Counted from the first letter of the stretch, positions 1 to 8,754 are shown. The stretch is DNA of 20,395 nucleotides from JAFNAG01 sp050011535 (GCA_050011535.1 JBEKIX010000055.1:1-20395), one strand, 5' to 3'. The notes: a model not told the origin generated them from the letters alone. Translations and numbers: made by a program.

Positions 1-2
1 AG

Positions 3-1031
3 GTCCGGAGGTTTCAGGATCGGCTGCTTGCGTGGTTCGAGCGGCATAAGCGGGCGCTTCCATGGCGCAGCGAACCATCCCCGTATCGCGTCTGGGTCGC
101 GGAAATCATGCTGCAACAGACCCGCGTCACGACTGCGCTGCCCTATTTTGAACGTTTTCTCAAGCGATTCCCCGACGTGCAAGCGCTGGCGTTCGCCTCC
201 GAACCGGACATTCTGAAATACTGGGCCGGATTGGGCTATTACCAGCGCGCCCGCCATTTGCGATGCGCCGCGCGCAAAATCGTCCTCGAGCTGGGCGGCG
301 CGTTTCCGGAATCGCTTGAGGAAATCCGGCAACTTCCCGGGGTGGGGCGATACACCGCTGCCGCTATCTCCTCGATCGCCTTCCACCAGCCCGAACCCGT
401 AGTAGATGGGAATGTGCGCCGCATCATCCGCCGGCTTCTCGGCGTGACCGATGCACCCGAAGAGTTCTTCTGGCAACAGGCGCGATCGTGGCTCGTGGAA
501 GATCGGGCTTCCGATTTCAACCAGGCGTTCATGGAACTCGGCGCGCTCGTCTGCGTGCCCTCGCACCCGCATTGCGGCTCATGTCCGGTTAAGTCGCTGT
601 GTGAGACCGGAGTTCATGGCCTTACGCCGCCGGCAATGCCCGCCGCTGCCAGGGCTAAGGAAACGGTTGAAGTAGTGATGCTCGCACTCGAAAGCAGCGG
701 TAGGATCGCGCTCACGCGGCAGCCCGGTCTTGATTTTATTCCCGGCAAATGGGGCCTGCCCCTGCAAGTTCTTCCAAAGGGCCGGCAGCCGGATTCAGCG
801 GCCAAAAGCCTCGCGCGCAGTGTGCTCGGCCGGACCCCTCCGCTTCATTACGTCCGCTGCCTGCGGCACGCAATTACCCGTCGGCACATCCTGGCACATG
901 TCTACGAGGCATCCATCGAGCCGGCCATGCCGTGTTTCCGGGATGGGCACACATTCTCGTGGATCCCGCGGGCAACGGCACGCAGGCTGTTGACGTCGTC
1001 GTTGTTCTTGAAGGGCCTGGAAAATCGCTGA
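3..1031 (+). CDS. mutY: A/G-specific adenine glycosylase MutY (5' end outside window)
   Basis: Base-excision repair glycosylase that removes adenine mispaired with 8-oxoguanine or guanine. The frame is open to the window edge. Residues upstream of the first ATG (108) already match the family (a PWR followed by PYRVWVAEIMLQQT), so the true start lies outside. Visible in order: the catalytic Glu in WVAEIMLQQT, GLGYYQRARHL, the helix-hairpin-helix LPGVGRYTAAA, the catalytic Asp in VVDGNVRR, and a complete iron-sulfur loop C-x6-C-x2-C-x5-C (CVPSHPHCGSCPVKSLC). A C-terminal Nudix-like domain follows (FIPGKWGLP). The loop equivalent to the 8-oxoG-reading FSH reads ITR (HAITRRHI), which is unusual. 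It ends 72 bp from the convergent permease gene. The identification is very secure; only the start is missing. Confidence 0.96.
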   Translation, partial: VRRFQDRLLAWFERHKRALPWRSEPSPYRVWVAEIMLQQTRVTTALPYFERFLKRFPDVQALAFASEPDILKYWAGLGYYQRARHLRCAARKIVLELGGAFPESLEEIRQLPGVGRYTAAAISSIAFHQPEPVVDGNVRRIIRRLLGVTDAPEEFFWQQARSWLVEDRASDFNQAFMELGALVCVPSHPHCGSCPVKSLCETGVHGLTPPAMPAAARAKETVEVVMLALESSGRIALTRQPGLDFIPGKWGLPLQVLPKGRQPDSAAKSLARSVLGRTPPLHYVRCLRHAITRRHILAHVYEASIEPAMPCFRDGHTFSWIPRATARRLLTSSLFLKGLENR

Positions 1032-1103
1032 CCGGCGTCCGTGCTACTTCAGGCTGCATCAGGCTCTTCGACTACCCGGCGATTCGGTACCTGCCGCGGG
1101 TTT

Positions 1104-2249
1104 TCACTCCGCGGAACGCAGTGCATCCGCAATCGGCTTGCGCGCGACCAGCCAGGCAGGGATGGTAGCGGCTATCGCCCCGACAAAAATCCCAATGCCC
1201 ACGCAAATCAGAACTGTGTCATTGTTCACATAGAACCGCTGCACAAAGCCGGCCGTGATCGACGATATCTTCACCCTGGAGAAGGTCGCGCGCGCGCCGT
1301 AGACACCGATCAGCGCGCCGCTCAGGCCCAGCAAGGCCGACTCGCCGACGAGCAACGAAAGAATCTTGACCTTCCTGAATCCCAGAACCTTCATGACGGC
1401 GACCTCGCGCACCCGCTCGCGGATCGACATGGCCATCGAATTGGAAGCCACCAGCACGACAGTCAGGATCACCACGCCGCAGATCGCATTGATCAAAAGA
1501 CGGATGTTCCCCACCATGGAAAGAAAGTTGAGCACGAAGGCCTTCTCGCTCTCCGTCCGCGTGGGCGCGGTCGAATCGCGAAACAGACTATCCACACGCT
1601 CCGCGATCGCGGGCACGTCCGCCGCCGAGCGTGCCAGGATCGAAAACATGATCGTGCGCCCCCTGCGGTTTGTGCCTTCGTCGAAATAGTCATAGTGGAA
1701 ATAAAGCGAGCTGCCGCCGTCCGCTCCGCCGCGGTAAACTCCGCGGAGCGTCAGCTCGGGATTGAACAAGAAGATCGCGCCCTGCAGATGGATCTTGTCG
1801 CCTATCTTCCAGCCGAACCGCTCCACAAGCGTGTCTCCGGCAATGGCACCGGTCCGGTCCGCGAGAAAGGCCTGTTTCTGGTCCTCCGGAATGCGCATGT
1901 CGGCATTGATCAAAAAAAACTGATCGGTATTGACCGCGAACTGAGGAAAGTAATCTCTTGGATCCCTATACACACCACCGAACCATACGGAGGCGATAAC
2001 CGCCCTGACGCCCTCGACCTGAGCGATCCTGTCCCGATAGGAAATTGGAAGAAAGGCGGCAATGGAGACTCGATGCCGGGTGACCAGGCGGAGCGCCGAT
2101 TCCGGGGTGTCGGCGGAACTTTGAAGCTCCGTGAGCACGGTCCGCAGTGTCGCGACCAGAAAAAGTGACACCGCGATGCAGGATACGGTCAGCAGCGTCC
2201 GCCTGCGATTGCGCATGAGGTTTTTCAGAAGAAACTCGAGGAATTTCAT
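1104..2249 (-). CDS. MacB/FtsX-type ABC transporter permease, paralogue A'
   Basis: Predicted inner-membrane permease of the MacB/FtsX (type VII) ABC class, 381 aa. The N-terminus has a basic stretch (RNRRRT) before membrane segment 1 (about residues 17-38). A large extracytoplasmic domain follows (about 40-245). Three C-terminal helices lie near 251-273, 296-317 and 343-366. The cytoplasmic coupling segment SIRERVREVAVMKVLGF lies between segments 2 and 3, as in the FtsX family. It has the same length as permease A at 4428-5573, and 55 of the first 80 residues are identical by eye, so the two arose by duplication. It lies 289 bp downstream of the ATPase gene, separated by a palindromic repeat element, so it may be co-transcribed or have its own promoter. 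No strong Shine-Dalgarno sequence is visible. The substrate cannot be read from the sequence. Confidence 0.92.
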   Translation of the reverse strand: MKFLEFLLKNLMRNRRRTLLTVSCIAVSLFLVATLRTVLTELQSSADTPESALRLVTRHRVSIAAFLPISYRDRIAQVEGVRAVIASVWFGGVYRDPRDYFPQFAVNTDQFFLINADMRIPEDQKQAFLADRTGAIAGDTLVERFGWKIGDKIHLQGAIFLFNPELTLRGVYRGGADGGSSLYFHYDYFDEGTNRRGRTIMFSILARSAADVPAIAERVDSLFRDSTAPTRTESEKAFVLNFLSMVGNIRLLINAICGVVILTVVLVASNSMAMSIRERVREVAVMKVLGFRKVKILSLLVGESALLGLSGALIGVYGARATFSRVKISSITAGFVQRFYVNNDTVLICVGIGIFVGAIAATIPAWLVARKPIADALRSAE

Positions 2250-2262
2250 TCTTTAGCCGTAT

Positions 2263-2491
2263 CTGTTTAGCCCTGTGGTCATCGAGACGTCCTTTAAAAG
2301 CAAAAAGCTGCCACAGATTTCACGGATTACACGGATTTGAAGGCACTACTAAAAGGTGATGTTTCTTGCCGCCTCCAGGATGCTGGCGAAGACGCCGGCA
2401 TCATTTGGTGCACCTCGATACGCGCATGCCACATGCATATGGATCCGTGAAATCCGTGGAATCCGTGGCTGCTTTTGAAGGGGCTAAACAG
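2263..2491. repeat. Palindromic extragenic element with CACGGATT words
   Basis: The outer ends are an inverted pair, CTGTTTAGCCC (2263-2273) and GGGCTAAACAG (2481-2491). Inside lie a second pair built on CCTTTAAAAGC (2291-2301) and GCTTTTGAAGG (2471-2481), then arms of phased 9-bp words. The left arm is CACGGATTACACGGATTT (2321-2338). The right arm is GATCCGTGAAATCCGTGG, continuing with another AATCCGTGG (2442-2468). About 100 bp of unpatterned sequence separates the arms. It fills almost the whole gap between the ATPase and permease A' and contains no coding sequence. It is a non-autonomous repeat or relic; its mechanism is unknown. Confidence 0.7.
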
Positions 2492-2538
2492 TCATCATTA
2501 GCCGGCATTCACCCCTGCGGATCCGCGGGCCATGGCGG

Positions 2539-3225
2539 CTATCCTTCCTTTTCCAGCAGCACTCCTTTATCCAGATAGTGACGGATCTTGGCGAAGGCAG
2601 CGGCTCTCGGATCATGGGTCACGAGGAGGATCGTTTTGTTGAACTGCCGGTTGAGGCCCTGCAGCACTTCCATCACTCCCATGGCGGATTCGGCGTCGAG
2701 GTCGCCAGTCGGCTCATCCGCAAGAATGAAAGTGGGGTCGGTGACGATCGCGCGTGCGATGGCGACCCTTTGCTCCTGCCCTCCCGAGAGTTGGCGCGGA
2801 TAGTGCTCCGACCTGTCCGTGAGTCCCACGAGCTCGAGCGCCGTCAGGACGTGTTCCCGCCGCTCGCGGCGGCTGAGCGAAGTCAGCAGCAGCGGCAGTT
2901 CGACGTTGCCGAATGCAGTGAGCACCGGGATCAGGTTGAAGTGTTGAAACACGAATCCGACATGGATGTTGCGCCAGGTGGCGAGCTGGTCCTCGGTCAT
3001 GGAGACCGGGTCGGTGCCCAGCACGCGCAGCTTGCCGCCCGAGGGCCGGTCGATGCCGGCAATGATGTTGAGCAGCGTGCTCTTCCCCGAACCCGAGGGG
3101 CCCATGAGGCTTATAAAATCACCCTGGAAAATGCCAAGATTGATGTCGCGCAGCACGGGGATTTCTACGCTGTCCCGCTTGAAGGTCTTGCTGAGATTCG
3201 TGATTTCAATCAGCGCTTCGGCCAT
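2539..3225 (-). CDS. ABC transporter ATP-binding protein, MacB/LolD type
   Basis: Cytoplasmic ATPase that would power the adjacent permeases. A 228-aa protein results from starting at the ATG at 3223-3225 (MAEALIEITN), which is preceded by a GAGG 9 nt upstream. The reading frame continues upstream to 3450, but that extension overlaps the permease B gene and is not ABC-like. Motifs: Walker A GPSGSGKST (42-50), Q-loop Gln94, signature LSGGQ (146-150), Walker B FILADEPTGDLD (167-178) and H-loop His204 in VTHD. The length and the EPTGDLD form are typical of LolD/MacB/FtsE-type ATPases. The gap to permease B upstream is only 20 bp, so they share an mRNA. No membrane-fusion (HlyD-like) subunit is encoded nearby. 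Confidence 0.95.
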   Translation of the reverse strand: MAEALIEITNLSKTFKRDSVEIPVLRDINLGIFQGDFISLMGPSGSGKSTLLNIIAGIDRPSGGKLRVLGTDPVSMTEDQLATWRNIHVGFVFQHFNLIPVLTAFGNVELPLLLTSLSRRERREHVLTALELVGLTDRSEHYPRQLSGGQEQRVAIARAIVTDPTFILADEPTGDLDAESAMGVMEVLQGLNRQFNKTILLVTHDPRAAAFAKIRHYLDKGVLLEKEG

Positions 3226-3245
3226 GATCTGGATCCTCTTGACGA

Positions 3246-4403
3246 TTAATCCCGCAACAGCTGAACTAGTTTGATCCGCGCGGCGCGGCGCGCCGGGAGA
3301 TAGCCGCCCAGGACGCCGACCGCGGCCGCGAAAATCAGCCCGCGCAGGAAGACACCCGGGGTAAGCCTGAAATGAAAGAGCACCTCGCTGAATGTCTGGA
3401 AGTTTGCTGTCCCGGCGGATAGGCCGTGGACAGGCAAGGCCAGGATGCATCCAGCGACTCCACCCAGCAGGCCCACGATCAGCGACTCAACCAAGAACGA
3501 AGCCAGGATGTTCCTCCTGCGGAAGCCGATCGCCCGCAAGGTCGCGACCTCTCGTGAGCGAGCCATCACCGAGCCGTACATCATGTTCATGGCGGCGAAA
3601 CAGGCGCCAATCCCCATGATCAGTGCGATGAAATCTCCCAGCATCTTGACGCCCACCGCCGTGCTTGCCTGATCGGCGAAGTACTTCTTCTGCGGAATCG
3701 CCTGCAGATTGATGCGGCGGTCGTCGGCCACCCGGGCCTGGATCTGCCCGGCCGCCTGCGCGCTTTCCGCGCGCAGCAGGATCGACGAGTAGATCGGGCG
3801 GTCCCAATCCTGCGCGACCTCATTGTAATCGGCCCAGATTTCGGAATCGTAGGCGGTGCCGCCGGCGTCGAATAGGCCCACGACCTGCCAGTCGCTGCGT
3901 CCGAAGTGGATCGTCGATCCGGTGGTCAATTTCTCGAAACGGGTCGAAAGCGCCCGGCTTGAAATGATTTCCCGGAATCCGCTCCGGAACATTCGCCCTT
4001 CCACGATTCTGGCTTCGGGACGCAAGGCCAGGGCCGCTTCGGAGGTGCCGCGCACGATAATGTTGGAGCTTTCGCCGCCGATGCGCGTGTGGTTGATGTT
4101 GACGATAATCTCGCCGAAGGCGAGGGGTTCCTGTTTCGCGTCGTGCGCGACTCCGGAAAGCAGCCGGACCACCTGCAGCAGGTCCCGTCCGAAATAGCTG
4201 TTGGTCTCATTGAGCGATCCCTGCCGGATCACGATCAGATTGTCGTCATGACCCGTGGTAACGAAGGTGGATTCCAGCCCGGTAACGAGGGCCGTCATGG
4301 TGATGAAGATTGAGACCGTCAGGCCTATGCCGAAAACGGTCATGGCCGTCCCCGTGCGCCGCGCCCAAAGGCTGCCAATGTTGTAGCGAAGCGGAATTCT
4401 CAC
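3246..4403 (-). CDS. MacB/FtsX-type ABC transporter permease B (GTG start)
   Basis: Second permease of the exporter, 385 aa, not closely similar to A or A'. Membrane segment 1 is at about residues 18-41. A large extracytoplasmic region follows. Three C-terminal helices flank the coupling segment ARSREVATLRAIGFRRRNI, and a basic tail ends the protein (YLPARRAARIKLVQLLRD). The start codon is GTG at 4401-4403, with GGAG 8 nt upstream. It begins 24 bp after permease A stops and is followed 20 bp later by the ATPase. The pattern of two dissimilar permeases plus one ATPase suggests an A/B heterodimer on an ATPase dimer, as in LolC/LolE; this is an inference. No substrate is predicted. Confidence 0.92.
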   Translation of the reverse strand: MRIPLRYNIGSLWARRTGTAMTVFGIGLTVSIFITMTALVTGLESTFVTTGHDDNLIVIRQGSLNETNSYFGRDLLQVVRLLSGVAHDAKQEPLAFGEIIVNINHTRIGGESSNIIVRGTSEAALALRPEARIVEGRMFRSGFREIISSRALSTRFEKLTTGSTIHFGRSDWQVVGLFDAGGTAYDSEIWADYNEVAQDWDRPIYSSILLRAESAQAAGQIQARVADDRRINLQAIPQKKYFADQASTAVGVKMLGDFIALIMGIGACFAAMNMMYGSVMARSREVATLRAIGFRRRNILASFLVESLIVGLLGGVAGCILALPVHGLSAGTANFQTFSEVLFHFRLTPGVFLRGLIFAAAVGVLGGYLPARRAARIKLVQLLRD

Positions 4404-4427
4404 CAGTTCTGCTCCAGTCTCGCGCCG

Positions 4428-5573
4428 TCAATCCACCGCGCCCAATGCCTCCAACACGCTCCGGCGCGCCGCCTGCCACGCGGGAACGCCCGCGGCCACG
4501 ACGCCCACGAACACCCCGAGGGCCACGCACAACGCCATGGTGCCGGGCGTCACGTCAAATCGTTGCACAAACCCCGCTGTGAGCGACGACATCCGCACCT
4601 GCGCGAACACCAGTCGCGCCCCGAGAGAGCCGATCAAAGCGCCGCTCACGGCAAGCAGACTCGCCTCTCCGATCAGTAACGCCAGAACGTGCGCTCGCTT
4701 GAAGCCAAGGGCTTTCAGAATCCCGATTTCGCGCGTGCGCTCGCGAATCGACATCGCCATCGTGTTGGCCGCAACCAGAACGATGGTGAAGATGACCACC
4801 GACGAGATGGCCGTGATCAGGAGCCGGATGTTTCCCAACATGGATATGAAACCCAGAACGAACGCCTTTTCAGTCTCGGTTTTCGTGGGTGCGGTGCTGT
4901 TGCGGAAGAGGTCATCGATACTCTGGGCGATGGCCGGCACCTCGGAGGCTGAGCGGGCGCGAATCGAGAAAGTGCCGGTGAAGCCGGCGTTATTCATTCC
5001 CTCGTTGAAATAATCCCAGTGGAAGAAAAGGCTGCTTCCTTCGTCGGATCCGCCGCCGTAAATGCCGCGCAGCGTCAATTCCGGATCGAACATAAACAGG
5101 GCGCCCTTGAGGTGGATCCTGTCCCCGACCTTCCAGCCAAATCGGTGCGCCAGGTTGTCACCGGCCAGCGCTCCCGTCCGATCCGCGAGAAAAGCCAGCT
5201 TCTCACTCTCCGGCAGACGCATGTCGGCATTGATCGCAAAAAACTGATCGGTGTCTATCGCGAATTGGGGAAAGAAATTCTTAGGATCTTTGTATACTCC
5301 TCCGAACCACATCTCCCCGACCACGCTGTCCACGCCGCTCACCTTCGCGATTTTGGCCCGGTACGCGCTGGGAAGCGTGTTCGACAGGGAGACCCTGTGC
5401 CGGGTAATCAGGCGTAAGGCCGTATCGGGAGTTTCGGGAGGGCTTTCCAACTGCGTCAAAATCGTGCGCATGGTCGCCACAAGAAACAGCGATACCGCGA
5501 TGCTGGTGACCGTCAGCACCGTGCGCCGGCGATTGCGCATCAAATTCCTGAGCAGGAATTCCAGATATTTCAT
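4428..5573 (-). CDS. MacB/FtsX-type ABC transporter permease, paralogue A
   Basis: First gene of the exporter operon, 381 aa. It has the same architecture as A': a basic N-terminus (RNRRRT), membrane segment 1 at about 17-38, an extracytoplasmic domain containing WFGGVYKDP and ADRTGALAGDN, then three C-terminal helices with the coupling segment SIRERTREIGILKALGF. It keeps all recognisable blocks of A', including DPELTLRG. Both copies look intact, with no frameshift. The start is ATG at 5571-5573. The only purine-rich stretch (GAGAGGA) is 14 nt upstream, farther than usual. The upstream gap to the reductase gene (317 bp) must contain the operon promoter, but I see no convincing one. Confidence 0.92.
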   Translation of the reverse strand: MKYLEFLLRNLMRNRRRTVLTVTSIAVSLFLVATMRTILTQLESPPETPDTALRLITRHRVSLSNTLPSAYRAKIAKVSGVDSVVGEMWFGGVYKDPKNFFPQFAIDTDQFFAINADMRLPESEKLAFLADRTGALAGDNLAHRFGWKVGDRIHLKGALFMFDPELTLRGIYGGGSDEGSSLFFHWDYFNEGMNNAGFTGTFSIRARSASEVPAIAQSIDDLFRNSTAPTKTETEKAFVLGFISMLGNIRLLITAISSVVIFTIVLVAANTMAMSIRERTREIGILKALGFKRAHVLALLIGEASLLAVSGALIGSLGARLVFAQVRMSSLTAGFVQRFDVTPGTMALCVALGVFVGVVAAGVPAWQAARRSVLEALGAVD

Positions 5574-5890
5574 GAATTGTGCGCGATTCCTCTCTCTGAC
5601 TCGGAGCCAGGAGACAAAACTCCGGCGGAAAACCTTCCAATTGAAAGTTCGTGAACGAATATATCATGGATGGGGCGCACGCCTATTCTACATTCGGGTA
5701 ACTGATTGGCTTTTGGCTGTTAGCTCAGATCGGGGAGCCCTACGAACCAAAGCCAAAAGCTAAGAGCCTGTTGGTCTTTTTGGCGGGTGCGCCGCAAATG
5801 AAAGCTGCCGGCACGATCTTTGTCCTGGATCCATCATCCTATTCAAGATGAAGCAGGCAGCGCTCTCAGCTTGTTCCGCTGAAGCCTCCG
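5574..5890. other. Intergenic region between reductase gene and exporter operon
   Basis: Non-coding gap between two minus-strand transcription units. It should hold both the end of the reductase transcript and the exporter promoter. The only clear structure is the inverted repeat at 5708-5761. On the minus strand there are isolated -10-like hexamers (TAGAAT, TATATT) in 5660-5695, but none has a matching -35 at 16-18 bp. No U-tailed terminator hairpin was found. Confidence 0.5.
5708..5761. repeat. Inverted repeat GGCTTTTGGCT / AGCCAAAAGCT
   Basis: The left arm GGCTTTTGGCT (5708-5718) and right arm AGCCAAAAGCT (5751-5761) pair over 10 of 11 bases around a 32-base loop. The left arm runs on as GTTAGCTC, giving the same 7-bp phased-word look as the other intergenic repeats (GGCTTTT, GGCTGTT, AGCTC). 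There is no U-tract, so it is not a standard terminator. It is probably a relic or short copy of a dispersed palindromic family. Confidence 0.5.
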
Positions 5891-8635
5891 TCATGAGCAA
5901 CCGCTGGTTTCGCCGCAGTTGATGCACTTGTAACAAGAGCCATTGCGCACCATGATGCTGCCGCATCCGGCACAGGTGGGTGCGTCATCCAGCGCGTACA
6001 TGGATTTGAAGCCGCTCAGTGGATCCAGGGACGCAGGCGCCGGAGCGGCAGTCCCCTCCGGAACCACGTCGTGGACGTGAACGCCCATCTTCTCCTGTTC
6101 CTCGCGCGGCAAAAACTTGGATGCCAGCCACCGGAAGATATAGTCCACGATCGATTTCGCATAGGGAACTTCCGCGTTGCCGGTATGTCCCGACGGCTCG
6201 AAGCGGACGTGAGCGAACTTGTCGATGAGCACCCGGAGTGGGACCCCGTACTGAAGCGCGAGGGAGATCGCGGTCGCAAACGAATCCATCAATCCGGAAA
6301 TGGTGCTTCCTTCCTTTGCCATGACCAGGAAGATTTCTCCCGGCTGGCCGTCATCGTACATTCCCACCGTGATGTATCCTTCGTGCCCGCCAATGCTGAA
6401 TTTGTGCGTGATGGCCCGGCGCTCCGCGGGAAGTTTATGGCGCACGGGGCGGAATGCCGTCATATCCGTCGCCTCAGCCGCTGTCTTTCCCTTGCCCGCT
6501 GTCAACGGTTGCGTGCACTTGGAGTTGTCCCGATAGATGGCGATTGCTTTCACTCCCATTTTCCAGGCCTGCATGAAAGTATCCATGATTTCCTCGACGG
6601 TGATGTTCTCAGGCACGTTCACCGTCTTGGAAATGGCGCCGGAAATGAAGGGCTGCACCGCGCTCATCATCTTGATGTGCCCCATGTGGTGAATCGAGCG
6701 GGTGCCACGCTGCGCCTTGAAGGCGCAATCGAACACCGCCAGGTGCTCGGCGCGAACAAACGGCGCGCCCTCAATGGTCCCATTCTCATCGATGTACTTG
6801 GAAATGGCTTCGACCTGCTCCGCCTGGTAGCCCAGCTTTTCAAGCGCGGCCGGAACGGTGTTGTTCACGATCTTCATGACACCGCCGCCGACCAGTTTCT
6901 TGAACTTCACCAGGGCCAGGTCCGGTTCTACCCCGGTCGTGTCGCAGTCCATCATGAAGCCGATCGTCCCGGTCGGGGCGAGCACCGTAGCCTGCGCGTT
7001 CCGGTATCCGTGAACCGTCCCCTCGAGAACAGCCAGATCCCAGGCCTCCTGCGCCCCCTGCAGCACGTCCTTGGGCACGTGCTTGGAATCGATCTTCTGC
7101 AGGGCGTTGCGGTGCAAGCGCATGACTTCAAGGAAGGACTCCCGGTTGTCTTCATAGCCGGGGAAGGGGCCGAGCTTTGATGCAATGCGCGACGATTGCA
7201 GGTAGGCCTCCCCTGTCATCAGGGCTGTGATCGCCGCGGCGAAATCTCTCCCCTCGACGCTGTCGTATGCCAGGCCGTTGTACATCAGAAGCGCGCCCAG
7301 GTTCGCATATCCCAATCCCAGGGGCCGGTACTTGTGGCTGTTGCCCGCGATCTTTTCGTTCGGGTAGCTGGCGCCGTCGACGATGAACTCCTGGGCGGAG
7401 ATCACGATGTCTATCGCTCTGCGGAAGCCCGTGGTGTCGAAATCACCGTTCGCGTTGGCGAACTTCATCAGATTAAAGGAAGCCAGGTTGCAGGCCGAGT
7501 CGTCCAGGAACATGTATTCAGAACAAGGGTTGGACGCGTTGATGCGCCCTGTGGCCTTGCACGTATGCCAGCGGTTGATGGTAGTGTCGAACTGCATGCC
7601 CGGATCACCGCAGACGTGCGCCGATTCGGAGATCTTCTTCATCAAATCCCGGGCTTTGTATTTGTTGACGATTTCTTCCGTCCGCCGCTCACGAGTCAAC
7701 CAAATGCCGTCCTGCTCGACAGCCTTCATGAAATCGTCCGTGACCCGCACGCTGTTGTTGGCGTTCTGGAAAAAGATGCTCGTGTACGCCTCCCCATCAA
7801 CGGCATTGTCGTAGCCGGCTTCGATGAGGACCCAGGCCTTCTTTTCTTCCCTGGCTTTGCACTCGATGAATTCCTCGATGTCGGGATGATCAACATCCAG
7901 AATCACCATTTTCGCCGCGCGCCGCGTCTTGCCGCCGCTCTTGATCACGCCGGCGAAAGCATCAAAACCTTTCATGAAACTAACCGGCCCAGAAGCGACC
8001 CCGCCGCCGGAAAGCCGGGCGCGGGACGAACGCAAAGGCGACAGGTTGGTTCCGGTGCCCGAACCCCATTTAAAAAGGCGCCCCTCCGTGCGCGCCAGGT
8101 CGAGAATGGATTCCATCGTGTCTTCAACCGAATTGATGAAGCAGGCGGAACATTGAGGCTTCGCTTCCACTCCGCAATTGAACCATACCGGCGAATTGAA
8201 GGAGACATACTGATTCAGAAGGAGGAACGCCAGCTCATCGCTGAATGTGCGCGCATCGGATTCGGATGCGAAATATCGGCCCTTCACACCCCAATCGGTC
8301 ATGGTCTTGACAACACGCCCCACGAGCTGGCGTACGCTGTGTTCTCGCTTCGGCGTGCCCAGCTGCCCATGGAAGTATTTCGCCACTACGATGTTCGTGG
8401 CCATCTGAGACCACGACTTGGGAATCTCAACGTTGTCTTGCTGAAAAAGGATCTCCCCTCTTTCATTTGAAATCGTGGCCATCCTGGTCTCCCACTCGAT
8501 TTCATCGTAGGGAGACACTCCCTCCCTCGTGTAACGGCGTGGGAACTCTACGCCCGCGGGGGCCGCCTTGTGCTCTTCCGCGGGATATCGCGTCGAAATT
8601 CCCTTTTCCGAGGGCAATGCCCTGTTGCTTTCCAT
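5891..8635 (-). CDS. nrdJ: Adenosylcobalamin-dependent (class II) ribonucleoside-diphosphate reductase
   Basis: Makes deoxyribonucleotides for DNA synthesis and repair, using adenosylcobalamin to generate the active-site thiyl radical. The start is ATG at 8633-8635 because AGGAGG sits 5 nt upstream; the frame's earlier start at 8725 lacks one and adds 30 unlike residues. The 914-aa product shows FNSPVWFNCG (146-155), QCSACFINS (161-169) with a redox cysteine, NPCSE (369-373) with the radical Cys371 between Asn369 and Glu373, ACNLASFNL (381-389) with the partner cysteine, and APTGTIGF (553-560). A TSCPD-like domain lies around 740-820. A cysteine-rich tail (Cys888, 891, 901, 904, 907, 913) looks like a zinc ribbon or thiol relay. 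The gene is apparently monocistronic. NrdR-like boxes and a promoter lie upstream. Confidence 0.96.
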   Translation of the reverse strand: MESNRALPSEKGISTRYPAEEHKAAPAGVEFPRRYTREGVSPYDEIEWETRMATISNERGEILFQQDNVEIPKSWSQMATNIVVAKYFHGQLGTPKREHSVRQLVGRVVKTMTDWGVKGRYFASESDARTFSDELAFLLLNQYVSFNSPVWFNCGVEAKPQCSACFINSVEDTMESILDLARTEGRLFKWGSGTGTNLSPLRSSRARLSGGGVASGPVSFMKGFDAFAGVIKSGGKTRRAAKMVILDVDHPDIEEFIECKAREEKKAWVLIEAGYDNAVDGEAYTSIFFQNANNSVRVTDDFMKAVEQDGIWLTRERRTEEIVNKYKARDLMKKISESAHVCGDPGMQFDTTINRWHTCKATGRINASNPCSEYMFLDDSACNLASFNLMKFANANGDFDTTGFRRAIDIVISAQEFIVDGASYPNEKIAGNSHKYRPLGLGYANLGALLMYNGLAYDSVEGRDFAAAITALMTGEAYLQSSRIASKLGPFPGYEDNRESFLEVMRLHRNALQKIDSKHVPKDVLQGAQEAWDLAVLEGTVHGYRNAQATVLAPTGTIGFMMDCDTTGVEPDLALVKFKKLVGGGVMKIVNNTVPAALEKLGYQAEQVEAISKYIDENGTIEGAPFVRAEHLAVFDCAFKAQRGTRSIHHMGHIKMMSAVQPFISGAISKTVNVPENITVEEIMDTFMQAWKMGVKAIAIYRDNSKCTQPLTAGKGKTAAEATDMTAFRPVRHKLPAERRAITHKFSIGGHEGYITVGMYDDGQPGEIFLVMAKEGSTISGLMDSFATAISLALQYGVPLRVLIDKFAHVRFEPSGHTGNAEVPYAKSIVDYIFRWLASKFLPREEQEKMGVHVHDVVPEGTAAPAPASLDPLSGFKSMYALDDAPTCAGCGSIMVRNGSCYKCINCGETSGCS

Positions 8636-8640
8636 CCCAA

Positions 8641-8646
8641 CCTCCT
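8641..8646 (-). promoter_or_regulatory. Ribosome binding site of nrdJ
   Basis: AGGAGG on the minus strand, 5 nt before the ATG at 8635. It is a perfect Shine-Dalgarno core and decides the start of nrdJ against the longer open frame. Confidence 0.85.
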
Positions 8647-8754
8647 GAAATCTACTGAACCCTGATGCGCAGGCCCGAATGAAGGTGACGACAAATAGCG
8701 TGGCCATCCCCCGGAAGTCCGGCACTCGCCGGATCTGCTGGAGGATAGTTGCTT

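Noticed and set aside
1041..2168. Long plus-strand frame opposite permease A'
   Set aside because: It lies antisense to a clearly conserved permease; its composition is a codon-bias shadow and it has no start signal.
3226..3450. N-terminal extension of the ABC ATPase
   Set aside because: The added 75 residues overlap the end of permease B and are not ABC-like; the internal ATG with GAGG gives the usual 228-residue protein.
6071..8470. Two long plus-strand frames (369 and 424 codons) opposite the reductase gene
   Set aside because: Both are antisense shadows of nrdJ, whose motifs are continuous through the same region.
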